NCBI RefSeq assembly: GCF_022829365.1
Contig: NZ_JAKSYJ010000027.1
Span: forward strand, 1-32,801
Origin: Methylobacterium sp. J-077
GTDB taxonomy: Bacteria > Pseudomonadota > Alphaproteobacteria > Rhizobiales > Beijerinckiaceae
Direction: 5' to 3'
Length of the DNA stretch: 32,801 bases
Shown here: positions 25,759-32,801 of the stretch, one piece after another
Position numbering within the stretch: the stretch's first letter is position 1
Layout of the letters: each line of letters starts with the position of its first letter
Notes under the pieces: generated by a model
Seen by the model: the letters and a program-made list of their open reading frames with translations, nothing else
What the model was told of the DNA's origin: nothing
Database searches by the model: none
Translations under genes and position numbers: made by a program

Positions 25759-27504
25759 TCAAACAATAGCGTCCCAGGTCTCGCTCAACGGGGTCGTCCC
25801 GCGCACCAGCCGAGCCCTCAGGACGACATCGCCCGCCGGCATCGTCTGGGGCGGGCGCCATTCCACGTAGATGCGCCAGCCGCCGGTCTGCGGCACGACG
25901 TTGGCGACCGGCTCGTGCAGGGTGCCGGCGCTGGCCGAGACCTCCGCGGCGATCGTCTCGTCCGCGCCCTTCGGCAGCGACGGCCCCTCGAAATCGATCA
26001 CGCAGAGCCGCCGGGCCGGGTTCGGCGGCTCGGTCGGACGCAGGCGCTCGGCCGAGCCGAACCGGGTCGTGGTGACCCGGGCCAAATCCGGTTGCGGCAT
26101 CGCGTCCGCCGGCTCCGCCCCCACGGTCGTCAGGCCGTAGGCCAGTTGCAGGGCGGTGCCGGGCTGCACAGGCGCCGCCGGCACGAAGGCCGCCACGATG
26201 TTGTCCATGTACTCCTCCGCCGAGGGGATCTCGTAGAGCTGCACCGCGCCCTCCGCGAAGGCCCCCTCCGGACCGGGCGCGACCCACAGGCCGGGTCGGG
26301 CCTCCTGACGCGCCTCCACGTCGAGATAGGCGGCAAAGCTCCGCTCGCGCTGGAGCAGCCCGAAGCCCGAGAGCGGCTTGGCCGCAAACGCCGAGATCTG
26401 CGGCTGCTTGCGACCGTTGACCAGGGGCCGCCACAGCCGATCGGCCGCGGTGGCGACGCAGAGCCCGTCGGAATCGTGTACCTGCGGGCGGAAATCGTCG
26501 AACGGCTTCGCCCCCCGGGCGCCCGGTCCGTTCTGGCCATACAGGAACATGCTGGTGAGCGGCGCGAGCCCGAGCTGCGCGATCGGCCTGCGGGGATAGA
26601 GCGCCGCCGTGACGGCGATCCGGGCTGGGTCGCCTGGGGTGATCACGAACCGGTAGGCACCGGAGACGCTCGGGCTGTCGAGGAGCGACAGCACCGTGAG
26701 GCTGCGCGCCTCCGGCTCCGGCTCGCACAGCCAGTGGGCGGCGAAGTCGGGAAACTCTTCCCCTTCCGGAGCGCCGGTGCCGATGGCGAGGCCTCGGGCC
26801 GAGAGCCCGTATTCCTGGCCAGCTGCGCGCAGCCGGAAATAAGAGGCGCCGAGAAAGACCAAAAACTCCTCTTGGAAGCCCGTGGGCCGCCAGGCTGGCG
26901 TTTCCGGGAAGGCGTAGTGCAGGCGAAACCCGGCGAAGCCGAGATCGGCCGGAAAACTCTGGCCGGCGAGCCGTCCGCCGAAATCGAACAGCCGGCTCTG
27001 GTAGGGGATCTCCCGGGCCGATCCGCCGCGCGGCTGCAGATAGAGCGCCACGCGCTTGCGCTGCAGGAAGCCGCGGTGGAACAGCTGCGCGCTGAAATGC
27101 CGTCCGAGAGGAACGCTCTCGGACGGCCGGAAGACGATGTGGCGATAGCCGTCATAGTCGAGCCTGGCGAGCGCCGGCGGCAGCTCCGTGGGGGGCGCCG
27201 CGTAGGGCGCGGCCGCGCGGCGCTCGGCCTCGGCCGACAGGGTCTCGAAGGTCATCGCACCGGCGTTCACGGCACCGTCCCGCGGGCTGCCGGAAGCCGG
27301 ACCCTGCGGCTGAAGCGCCGCCCCGGCCCATGTTCGGGCGCCATTCAGATCGATAGCGCTAGGTATAATACTGCCGGCAGTCGCGGTCAGGACGGTCTTG
27401 AGAACGCGGCGTCGGGAGGGGGGATCGATCCGTTCGGCCTCCGGCTGCCTGTGCGGCCGGGTCGGCTGCGTGTCCTCACCCCGATCATCGGTGTCCACGC
27501 TCAT
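25759..27504 (-). CDS. Periplasmic glucan biosynthesis protein, OpgG/MdoG family
   Basis: A 581-residue protein if started at ATG 27502-27504 (GGGCGGGA upstream); ATG 27565-27567 would add 21 residues. A twin-arginine signal SRRRVLKTVLTATAGS follows about 30 polar residues. The mature part has the OpgG/OpgD domain (FETLSAEAERRAAAPY, LDYDGYRHIVFRPSESV, FAAHWLCEPEPEARS, LTSMFLYGQNG, FDDFRPQVHDSDGL, LWRPLVNGRKQPQ). OpgG acts in the periplasm on the linear beta-glucan made by OpgH, which lies divergently only about 60 bases away. The Tat signal resembles the paralogue OpgD, so G versus D cannot be fixed. Confidence 0.9.
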   Translation of the reverse strand: MSVDTDDRGEDTQPTRPHRQPEAERIDPPSRRRVLKTVLTATAGSIIPSAIDLNGARTWAGAALQPQGPASGSPRDGAVNAGAMTFETLSAEAERRAAAPYAAPPTELPPALARLDYDGYRHIVFRPSESVPLGRHFSAQLFHRGFLQRKRVALYLQPRGGSAREIPYQSRLFDFGGRLAGQSFPADLGFAGFRLHYAFPETPAWRPTGFQEEFLVFLGASYFRLRAAGQEYGLSARGLAIGTGAPEGEEFPDFAAHWLCEPEPEARSLTVLSLLDSPSVSGAYRFVITPGDPARIAVTAALYPRRPIAQLGLAPLTSMFLYGQNGPGARGAKPFDDFRPQVHDSDGLCVATAADRLWRPLVNGRKQPQISAFAAKPLSGFGLLQRERSFAAYLDVEARQEARPGLWVAPGPEGAFAEGAVQLYEIPSAEEYMDNIVAAFVPAAPVQPGTALQLAYGLTTVGAEPADAMPQPDLARVTTTRFGSAERLRPTEPPNPARRLCVIDFEGPSLPKGADETIAAEVSASAGTLHEPVANVVPQTGGWRIYVEWRPPQTMPAGDVVLRARLVRGTTPLSETWDAIV

Positions 27505-27565
27505 CGGTTCCCGCCCGCACGCGGCGAGGCAGCCGACAGCCTTCCACGGTCGAGTTCCTCGCACC

Positions 27566-29506
27566 ATGTCTTCACGGGTCACCCCCTCCGCCGAGCGGCC
27601 GCACCGGAACGCCCATCCGGGCGCTCCCGATCCCCAGCTCATGAATACTCCGGCCATGGCGCTCGAACCCGAGGCCTGGGCCGTTGGCAGGCGGGCCTTG
27701 CTGGCCCGGCGCCTCGCCCTGGCGATCCCGAGCCTCGCCGCCGCCGGCGGTCTCGCATGCCTGGCGGAGCGCGCCTACCCGGCCGGCGCCAGCCCCTTGG
27801 CCTGGGCCATCCTGGTCCTGTTCGGCCTGGTGATGGGCTGGCAGGCGTTCGTCGCCTGCCAATACGTCTACGGGCTCGTCGCCGCCATCCTCGGCGACCG
27901 GGCGAGATCGGTTCTGGAGCGCCGCTCCGAGGCCGCTGAAGTCCCAGCTGCAAGCTCCGGCCGCACCGCCGCCGTGGTGGCGATCCACGCCGAGGACGCG
28001 GTGGCGGTATTCGCCCGGCTGCGAGTGATGGCCCGTTCGCTCGCACGAGCGGACGCGCACGACATCGACATCTTCGTCCTCTCGGATACCCGGGACGGGG
28101 CGATCGCGGCCGTGGAGGAGCACGAATTCGCCCGCATCCAGGCCTGGACGAAGGCCGACCCGGCCCTGCCGCGGATGCGCTATCGGCGCCGGACCGAGAA
28201 TACCGGCCGCAAGGCCGGCAATATCGGCGCGTTCTGCCGCAGCCATGGCGCGGACTACGCCTATATGATCGTCCTCGACGCCGACAGCCTCATGACCGGC
28301 GCGGCCATGACCCGGCTCGTGGGCCTGATGGACGAGAGCCCCCGCACCGGCCTGATCCAGACCGTCTCCTACGCGGCCGGCCGGGACACCCTGTTCGCGC
28401 GCGTCCAGCAATTCGCCGTGCGCCTCTACGCGCCCTTGGCTTTGCGCTGCCTCGAGACCTGGCAGGGCCCTGAGGGCAGCTACTGGGGCCACAACGCCAT
28501 CCTGCGGATCGAGGCCTTTGCCGAGAACGCGCAGCTCCCGGTCCTGCCGGGCCGGGCACCGCTGGGCGGCGAGATCCTGTGCCACGACATCGTCGAGGGT
28601 GCCCTGATGGTCCGCGCCGGCTGGGAGGTGCGCCTGCTGCCCGAGATGGGCGGCACCTGGGAGGAGATGCCCACCAACCTCGTCGACCTGCTCGGCCGCG
28701 AGCGCCGCTGGTGCCAGGGCAACCTCCAGCACCTGCGGGTGCTGCCCTGGGCGGGGCTGCACGCCGCCAGCCGCTGGCACCTCGCGGTCGGCATCCTGGC
28801 CTACGGCATGCTGCCGCTCTGGATCGTCTTCCTGGGGCTAGCCTCCTGGCAGGCGGCCCGGACCGGCGACCTTGGCCTGCTCGCCTACGGGCTGACCGGG
28901 CACGGTGCGGCGGCCCACGGTCTCGCCGCCCTCAGCCTCGCGGTGCTGGCTTTTCCCAAGGTCTTGAGCCTCGGCCATGTCCTGGTCTCGCCGACCCGCC
29001 GGGCGGCCTTCGGCGGCACCCGGGCGCTGCTGGCGAGCGCCGCCCTGGAGCAGGTCGTCTGGGTGTTCCTGTGGCCTGTGCTCACCCTGTTCACCGCCGG
29101 CGCCGTGGTCTCGACCTTCCTGGGCCGGGTTGTGCGCTGGGAGACCCAGGACCGCGACGACCGGCAGGTCTCCTGGGCCGAGGCGTTCCGGCTCCAGGCC
29201 GATGCCGTGGTGGTCGGGGCGCTGATCGTCTTCGCCCTGGTCTGGGCCGGCGATGCCTGGCTCGGCCTGTGGCTGGCGCCCCTGGCGCTGGCGCTGCTGG
29301 CGAGCCCGGCCCAGAGCGTCTGGACCAGCCGGTCCGATCTCGGCCGCGCCGCGAGGGCCCGGGGCCTTTTCCTCACCGCCGACGACACCGCGCAGGCGCC
29401 GGAGCTGGCCGAGCTGACCCAGATCCGCGGCCTGCCGGCCGCCGCAGCTTCGGTCCGCACGGCGCCGCTAACGCCGGCCATCTGGCTCGCCGCCGACGAG
29501 GCGTGA
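27566..29506 (+). CDS. opgH: Periplasmic glucan glucosyltransferase OpgH/MdoH
   Basis: A 646-residue inner-membrane GT2 enzyme that polymerises beta-1,2-glucan from UDP-glucose for osmoregulated periplasmic glucans. Two N-terminal membrane helices (LAIPSLAAAGGLACLA, LAWAILVLFGLVMGWQAF) precede the GT2 domain with VLDADS (metal-binding Asp), GSYWGHNAILRIEAF, CHDIVEGALMVRAG and RERRWCQGNLQH (QxxRW-type motif), followed by several helices. Start ATG 27566 overlaps the alternative OpgG start in a CATG; ATG 27641 or 27656 are alternatives, and none has a clear ribosome site. In enterobacteria the genes form an opgGH operon; here they are head to head. Confidence 0.92.
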   Translation: MSSRVTPSAERPHRNAHPGAPDPQLMNTPAMALEPEAWAVGRRALLARRLALAIPSLAAAGGLACLAERAYPAGASPLAWAILVLFGLVMGWQAFVACQYVYGLVAAILGDRARSVLERRSEAAEVPAASSGRTAAVVAIHAEDAVAVFARLRVMARSLARADAHDIDIFVLSDTRDGAIAAVEEHEFARIQAWTKADPALPRMRYRRRTENTGRKAGNIGAFCRSHGADYAYMIVLDADSLMTGAAMTRLVGLMDESPRTGLIQTVSYAAGRDTLFARVQQFAVRLYAPLALRCLETWQGPEGSYWGHNAILRIEAFAENAQLPVLPGRAPLGGEILCHDIVEGALMVRAGWEVRLLPEMGGTWEEMPTNLVDLLGRERRWCQGNLQHLRVLPWAGLHAASRWHLAVGILAYGMLPLWIVFLGLASWQAARTGDLGLLAYGLTGHGAAAHGLAALSLAVLAFPKVLSLGHVLVSPTRRAAFGGTRALLASAALEQVVWVFLWPVLTLFTAGAVVSTFLGRVVRWETQDRDDRQVSWAEAFRLQADAVVVGALIVFALVWAGDAWLGLWLAPLALALLASPAQSVWTSRSDLGRAARARGLFLTADDTAQAPELAELTQIRGLPAAAASVRTAPLTPAIWLAADEA

Positions 29507-29518
29507 GTTTTTTTGAAA

Positions 29519-29553
29519 GCCGGGCGGGTCGGAACACGCCCGACCCGCCCGGC
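29519..29553. terminator. 14-bp perfect hairpin after opgH
   Basis: GCCGGGCGGGTCGG (29519-29532) pairs perfectly with 29540-29553 around a seven-base loop, 13 bases past the opgH stop. The run of seven T lies before rather than after the stem, so it is not a textbook terminator. The rest of the gap to 29747 shows nothing recognised. Confidence 0.45.
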
Positions 29554-29747
29554 CCATCGCGCGATGACGGCCAAGCTGCCACAGTGTTGCCATCGAGTCA
29601 CGGAGGGGCGGAACCGGCTAAGCATGGCGGTTTCAGGCTTGGATTTGAGACGCGAGCGTTTACCCCTTGGCGAGGATCGGCACGGCATCGTGTCCCGGTA
29701 ATTCGCCGCGTTCCCAACTCATTCCGCGCCTGCCCCGAGAGGCTTTG

Positions 29748-30413
29748 ATGCGTCGTTTCCTTCCCGCCCTCGTAGGGCTCATCGGCGTGGCCGCCTGCGC
29801 CGCGCCGGCGCTGGCCTACGAGATCGACCCGCTGACCCGCCAGCCGCTGAACGACGCGCTCTCCGTGCGGGTGCGCCCGCAGGCTATCGAAACGGTCGCG
29901 GTGCCGGTGGCCAACGCCTCCCTCAACCCCGCCGACCCGCTGACTGCAGACGCGGCCGTGCCGCAGATGTCGGCGATCCCGCGCGAGACCGTGGCCTATA
30001 ACGGCCCCTACGGCGCCGGCACGATCGTGGTCTCCACGGCCGAGCGGCGGCTCTACTACGTGCTCGGCGGCGGCCAGGCCCTGCGCTACGGCGTCGGCGT
30101 CGGCCGTCCGGGCTTCACCTGGGGCGGCGTCCAGACCATCACGATGAAGCGCGAATGGCCGGATTGGCGTCCGCCGTCGACCATGCTGCGCCGCCGGCCC
30201 GACCTGCCGCGCTACATGAAGGGCGGCATCGAGAACCCGCTCGGCGCCCGCGCCATGTATCTGGGCGGCTCGATCTACCGGATCCACGGCTCCAACGAGC
30301 CGGAGACCATCGGCACCGCCGTGTCCTCGGGCTGCATCCGCATGACCAACGAGGACGTGATGGATCTCTACACCCACGCCAAGGTCGGCACGAAGGTCGT
30401 CGTCCAGCGCTGA
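29748..30413 (+). CDS. L,D-transpeptidase, ErfK/YbiS (YkuD) type
   Basis: A 221-residue exported enzyme. ATG 29748 (GAGAGG upstream) opens a signal peptide MRRFLPALVGLIGVAACAAPALA. The YkuD domain (about 90-221) has VVSTAERRLYYVLGGGQALRYGVGVG, GTPNNP-like ENPLGARAMYLGG, IHGSN with His180 and SSGCIRMTNEDV with Cys196, so the catalytic pair is intact. It cross-links peptidoglycan or anchors lipoproteins in the periplasm. It is the second L,D-transpeptidase in the window, short form without peptidoglycan-binding motif. A strong terminator follows. Confidence 0.95.
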   Translation: MRRFLPALVGLIGVAACAAPALAYEIDPLTRQPLNDALSVRVRPQAIETVAVPVANASLNPADPLTADAAVPQMSAIPRETVAYNGPYGAGTIVVSTAERRLYYVLGGGQALRYGVGVGRPGFTWGGVQTITMKREWPDWRPPSTMLRRRPDLPRYMKGGIENPLGARAMYLGGSIYRIHGSNEPETIGTAVSSGCIRMTNEDVMDLYTHAKVGTKVVVQR

Positions 30414-30432
30414 TTTTGGGATTTTTTGATGA

Positions 30433-30458
30433 GGGCCGGCCGCGAGGCCGGCCCTTTT
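30433..30458 (+). terminator. Rho-independent terminator of the small L,D-transpeptidase gene
   Basis: GGGCCGGCC (30433-30441) pairs with 30446-30454 around a GCGA tetraloop and is followed by TTTT (30455-30458), 20 bases after the stop. Confidence 0.88.
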
Positions 30459-30462
30459 GCGT

Positions 30463-30789
30463 TCAGGCTGCCGGCAGCGTCACCAGCGTGTCCGGGCGCT
30501 TCACCTCGATCTCGATGAACGCGATCGGGTGCTCGGACCCGTTCATCACGTCGTGCCGGATGCCGGCCGGACGCATGTAGGATTGGCCGGCCGCGAGCGC
30601 CGTCTCGCTGACGGCGGCGCCGTCGTGGACGCGCAGGATCCCGTCCACCAGCATCACCACGAAATAAGGCCAGCCGTGCTCGTGCCAGCCGGTCACGGCG
30701 CCCGGCGCGAAATCCCAGCGGGTGATGCGGACCGCCGCGTCGTCCTGCTGGATCGTGGGCGTTGCGGGGATGGTGCAGGCGAAGGCCAT
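30463..30789 (-). CDS. Cupin domain protein
   Basis: A 108-residue single-domain cupin. The first motif is [17 protein letters not shown] with two His metal ligands; the second, [17 protein letters not shown], carries the third His. The fold binds a metal and a small molecule; members include small dioxygenases, isomerases and sensor-like proteins, so no reaction is proposed. It converges with the L,D-transpeptidase gene; the shared terminator lies between them. ATG 30787-30789 is the only good start. Confidence 0.9.
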   Translation of the reverse strand: MAFACTIPATPTIQQDDAAVRITRWDFAPGAVTGWHEHGWPYFVVMLVDGILRVHDGAAVSETALAAGQSYMRPAGIRHDVMNGSEHPIAFIEIEVKRPDTLVTLPAA

Positions 30790-30879
30790 GGTGGCTCCGG
30801 GGAAAGCGGTCGATCAATCGGCGTGCCGTCACGACGATGCAAGCTTTCGGCCTCCTCAGCGGCGCGAGTTGACCCATGC

Positions 30880-30967
30880 CGTCATCGCGAGCGGAGCGAA
30901 GCGACCCAGGGTAGCGCAACCTTGGCCGGTGTGGTTGCTGGGTTGCTTCGCTCCGCTCGCGAGGACG
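30880..30967. repeat. Dispersed palindromic repeat, family A, copy 3 (variant)
   Basis: Arms 30880-30911 and 30938-30967 form an inverted repeat with 26-base spacer. The arm is a variant of copy 1 (TCATCGCGAGCGGAGCGAAGCG in place of TCATTGCGAGCGCAGCGAAGCA). Several arm changes have matching changes in the opposite arm, so pairing is kept. Confidence 0.82.
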
Positions 30968-31003
30968 GCGGCGTGCGAAGCCGTGGTGCGGACGCGGCCC
31001 CTC

Positions 31004-31426
31004 TCAATGGCAGCCGCACGAGCCCGAGCCGCAGCCCCCGGTCTGCTTCACCGGAGCGGTGCGCGCGGTCTCGCGGTCGAGGCCGCGCTCGGCGAGTTCG
31101 CTGAGGTAGGTGGTCCAGCGGGTCTCATATTCCCGCCCGAGGGTATGCAGGTAGCCCCAGCCGTAGAGGCCGGTGTCGTGCATGTCGTCGAAGCCGAGCT
31201 TGACCGCGTAGTTGCCGATCGGCTCCACGGCCAGGATCGCCACCGCGCGCTTGCCGCCGATCACCTTGCGCTCCAGGGGCGAATGGCCCTGCACCTCGGC
31301 CGACGGGCTCGACACGCGCAGGTACTCGGCCGGCAGGGCGAAGCGCGACCCGTCCTCGAAGGCGACGTTGAGCACCCGCCGGTCGGCCGACAGGCGGATC
31401 TCGGTCGGCCACAGATCCTCGTTCAC
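31004..31426 (-). CDS. DUF971 protein with Cys-rich C-terminus
   Basis: A 140-residue protein of the DUF971/GBBH-like N-terminal domain family: [65 protein letters not shown] and [10 protein letters not shown]. The family is also found fused to the Fe-S carrier ApbC/Mrp and to gamma-butyrobetaine hydroxylase. Distinctive here is the tail [11 protein letters not shown], with three Cys and one His in ten residues, suited to bind a metal or Fe-S cluster. The gene is divergent from moaA, whose product needs two 4Fe-4S clusters; a role in Fe-S supply is an inference. Confidence 0.88.
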   Translation of the reverse strand: MNEDLWPTEIRLSADRRVLNVAFEDGSRFALPAEYLRVSSPSAEVQGHSPLERKVIGGKRAVAILAVEPIGNYAVKLGFDDMHDTGLYGWGYLHTLGREYETRWTTYLSELAERGLDRETARTAPVKQTGGCGSGSCGCH

Positions 31427-31507
31427 GGGTCACACTCCTCAAGCATCCTGGGGCTGCGGCCCGGGTGCTGCTTGCCCACGACCGTATCGGGCATCATATG
31501 CTCAATC

Positions 31508-32566
31508 ATGCTCGATGACATCTCCAGCACGCCGCAGGGGTTTATGGCCGACGCACCCCGCGCGCCGTCGCCTGCGCCGCTGATCGACCCGTTCCAGCGG
31601 GCGATCTCGTATCTGCGCATCTCGGTGACGGATCGCTGCGACCTGCGCTGCGCCTACTGCATGTCGGAGACCATGCAGTTCTTGCCCAAGCGCGACCTGC
31701 TGACCCTGGAGGAACTCGACCGGCTCTGCGGCGTGTTCATCGCCCGGGGCGTGCGCAAGCTCCGCATCACCGGCGGGGAGCCGCTGGTGCGCCGGGACAT
31801 CATGCACCTGTTCCGCCGCCTGTCGCGCCATCTCGATTCGGGCGCGCTGGAGGAACTGACGCTCACCACCAATGGCACCCAGCTCACGCGCTACGCCGAC
31901 GAGTTGGCGAGCCTCGGCGTGCGCCGGATCAATGTCTCCTTGGATACGCTGGACCCGGAAAAATTCCGGGCGATCACCCGCCGGGGCGACCTGCCGGTGG
32001 TGCTCGACGGCATCGCGGCCGCGCGGGCGGCCGGCATGAAGGTCAAGATCAACGCGGTGGCGTTGCGCGACGTCAACGCCGACGAGATCCCCGACATGAT
32101 CGCCTGGGCCCACGGGCTGGGCATGGACATGACCCTGATCGAGGTGATGCCGCTCGGCGAAATCGAGGCCGACCGGATCGACCAGTTCCTGCCCCTCTCA
32201 GTGGCCCGGCAGCGCCTGGAGAGCCGCTACACCCTGACGCCGCTGCCCGACCGCACCGGCGGCCCGGCGCGCTACGTCCGGGTCGAGGAGACCGGCGGCA
32301 AGCTCGGCTTCATCACGCCGCTGACCCACAATTTCTGCGAGAGCTGCAACCGGGTGCGCTTGACCTGCACCGGCCAGCTTTATTTGTGTCTGGGCCAAGA
32401 GGACTCGGCGGATCTGCGGGCGGTTCTGCGCGCCTCCCCGGACGATGCCGTGCTGGCCGCCGCCGTGGTCGAGGCGATCACCCGCAAGCCGAAGGGCCAC
32501 GATTTCGTCATCGAGCGCCAGCGCCCGGCCGCGGTGCCGCGGCACATGAGCGTGACGGGGGGGTAG
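31508..32566 (+). CDS. moaA: GTP 3',8-cyclase MoaA (molybdenum cofactor synthesis)
   Basis: A radical-SAM enzyme of 352 residues, first step of molybdopterin synthesis from GTP. The N-terminal CDLRCAYC (Cys44, Cys48, Cys51) binds the SAM cluster; [11 protein letters not shown] is the SAM-binding GGEP motif; [18 protein letters not shown] near the C-terminus binds the second cluster; the protein ends in the conserved double glycine (SVTGG). All key residues are intact. ATG 31508 has no good ribosome site; ATG 31544, with AGGGG just upstream, is an equally possible start giving 340 residues. In methylotrophs the cofactor serves formate dehydrogenase; no other moa gene is in the window. Confidence 0.97.
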   Translation: MLDDISSTPQGFMADAPRAPSPAPLIDPFQRAISYLRISVTDRCDLRCAYCMSETMQFLPKRDLLTLEELDRLCGVFIARGVRKLRITGGEPLVRRDIMHLFRRLSRHLDSGALEELTLTTNGTQLTRYADELASLGVRRINVSLDTLDPEKFRAITRRGDLPVVLDGIAAARAAGMKVKINAVALRDVNADEIPDMIAWAHGLGMDMTLIEVMPLGEIEADRIDQFLPLSVARQRLESRYTLTPLPDRTGGPARYVRVEETGGKLGFITPLTHNFCESCNRVRLTCTGQLYLCLGQEDSADLRAVLRASPDDAVLAAAVVEAITRKPKGHDFVIERQRPAAVPRHMSVTGG

Positions 32567-32633
32567 CGCAACGCGCGCTCCTTCGTAAGGCTACCGGCAA
32601 CACAGGTTGCCATCATGCCGTGGGAGCAGGCGT

Positions 32634-32750
32634 CGCGGGTCCCCTCTCCCGTGCGGGAGAGGGACAGGGTGAGGGGTGCGACCTCTCCGGATGGACCTGA
32701 TCCCTCACCCCAGCCCTATCCCGCACGGGAGAGGGGGCATGTCGCGGCCT
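32634..32750. repeat. Dispersed palindromic repeat, family B, copy 3
   Basis: A 117-base element of the same length and orientation as copy 2: hairpin CCTCTCCCGTGCGGGAGAGG, central GTGAGGGG and CCCTCACCCC, and a closing arm CCGCACGGGAGAGGG. It fills the space downstream of moaA. Confidence 0.88.
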
Positions 32751-32780
32751 TCACACGCCACCGCACGCTTCATGCTGCCT

Positions 32781-32801
32781 CGTCCTTCGCGAGCAAAGCG
32801 A
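32781..32801. repeat. Family A repeat arm, cut by window end
   Basis: The last 21 bases (CGTCCTTCGCGAGCAAAGCGA) match the beginning of the family A arm with three or four changes and likely start a fourth copy beyond the window. Confidence 0.5.

Overview
The window is a high-GC alphaproteobacterial chromosome segment, most likely from Methylobacterium or a close relative. This rests on MucR and PmtA family genes, a dnaK promoter matching the alphaproteobacterial heat-shock consensus, divergent periplasmic glucan genes, and two families of dispersed palindromic intergenic repeats. The taxonomic call is by gene content and style, not by database comparison.

Layout. 1-5.9 kb: 3' part of a thymidine phosphorylase gene (deoA), a small secreted His/Gly-rich protein, a PmtA-like phospholipid N-methyltransferase, then the chaperones dnaJ and dnaK (minus strand) with an RpoH-type promoter in front of dnaK. 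6.1-11.7 kb: a Pro-rich secreted protein, a VOC protein, YqgE/AlgH, a small coiled-coil/membrane protein, a coupled pair of tiny membrane proteins (85 and 31 aa), a one-cysteine peroxiredoxin, a membrane-anchored Mrr-type nuclease and the regulator MucR. 12.0-14.7 kb: a large acyl-CoA synthetase/GNAT fusion of the Pat type, preceded by an 11-codon leader frame that overlaps its start.

14.7-18.0 kb is an accessory island: AT-richer, made of a RhuM gene broken (or recoded) at a run of seven T, an unrecognised coiled-coil/winged-helix protein, a 57-aa helix-turn-helix protein convergent with an XRE regulator, and a decayed IS1595-type transposase. 18.0-25.6 kb returns to core-like content: a large YcbB-type L,D-transpeptidase, an acyltransferase-3 membrane protein, a Tat-exported GH10 xylanase, an SDR dehydrogenase, zwf and a 66-aa protein. 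25.7-32.8 kb: opgG and opgH head to head (osmoregulated periplasmic glucan synthesis), a second small L,D-transpeptidase, a cupin, a DUF971 protein with a Cys-rich tail, and moaA.

Functional themes are envelope building (OpgG/H, two L,D-transpeptidases, PmtA, acyltransferase), protein and redox stress (DnaK/J, peroxiredoxin), and regulation (MucR, Pat-like acetyltransferase). No rRNA, tRNA or CRISPR array was seen. The most noteworthy items are the in-frame slippery heptamer in rhuM, the two-gene micro-operon of small membrane proteins, the leader frame of the Pat-like gene, and the island as a whole. No complete, clearly new multi-gene system could be demonstrated from the sequence alone.
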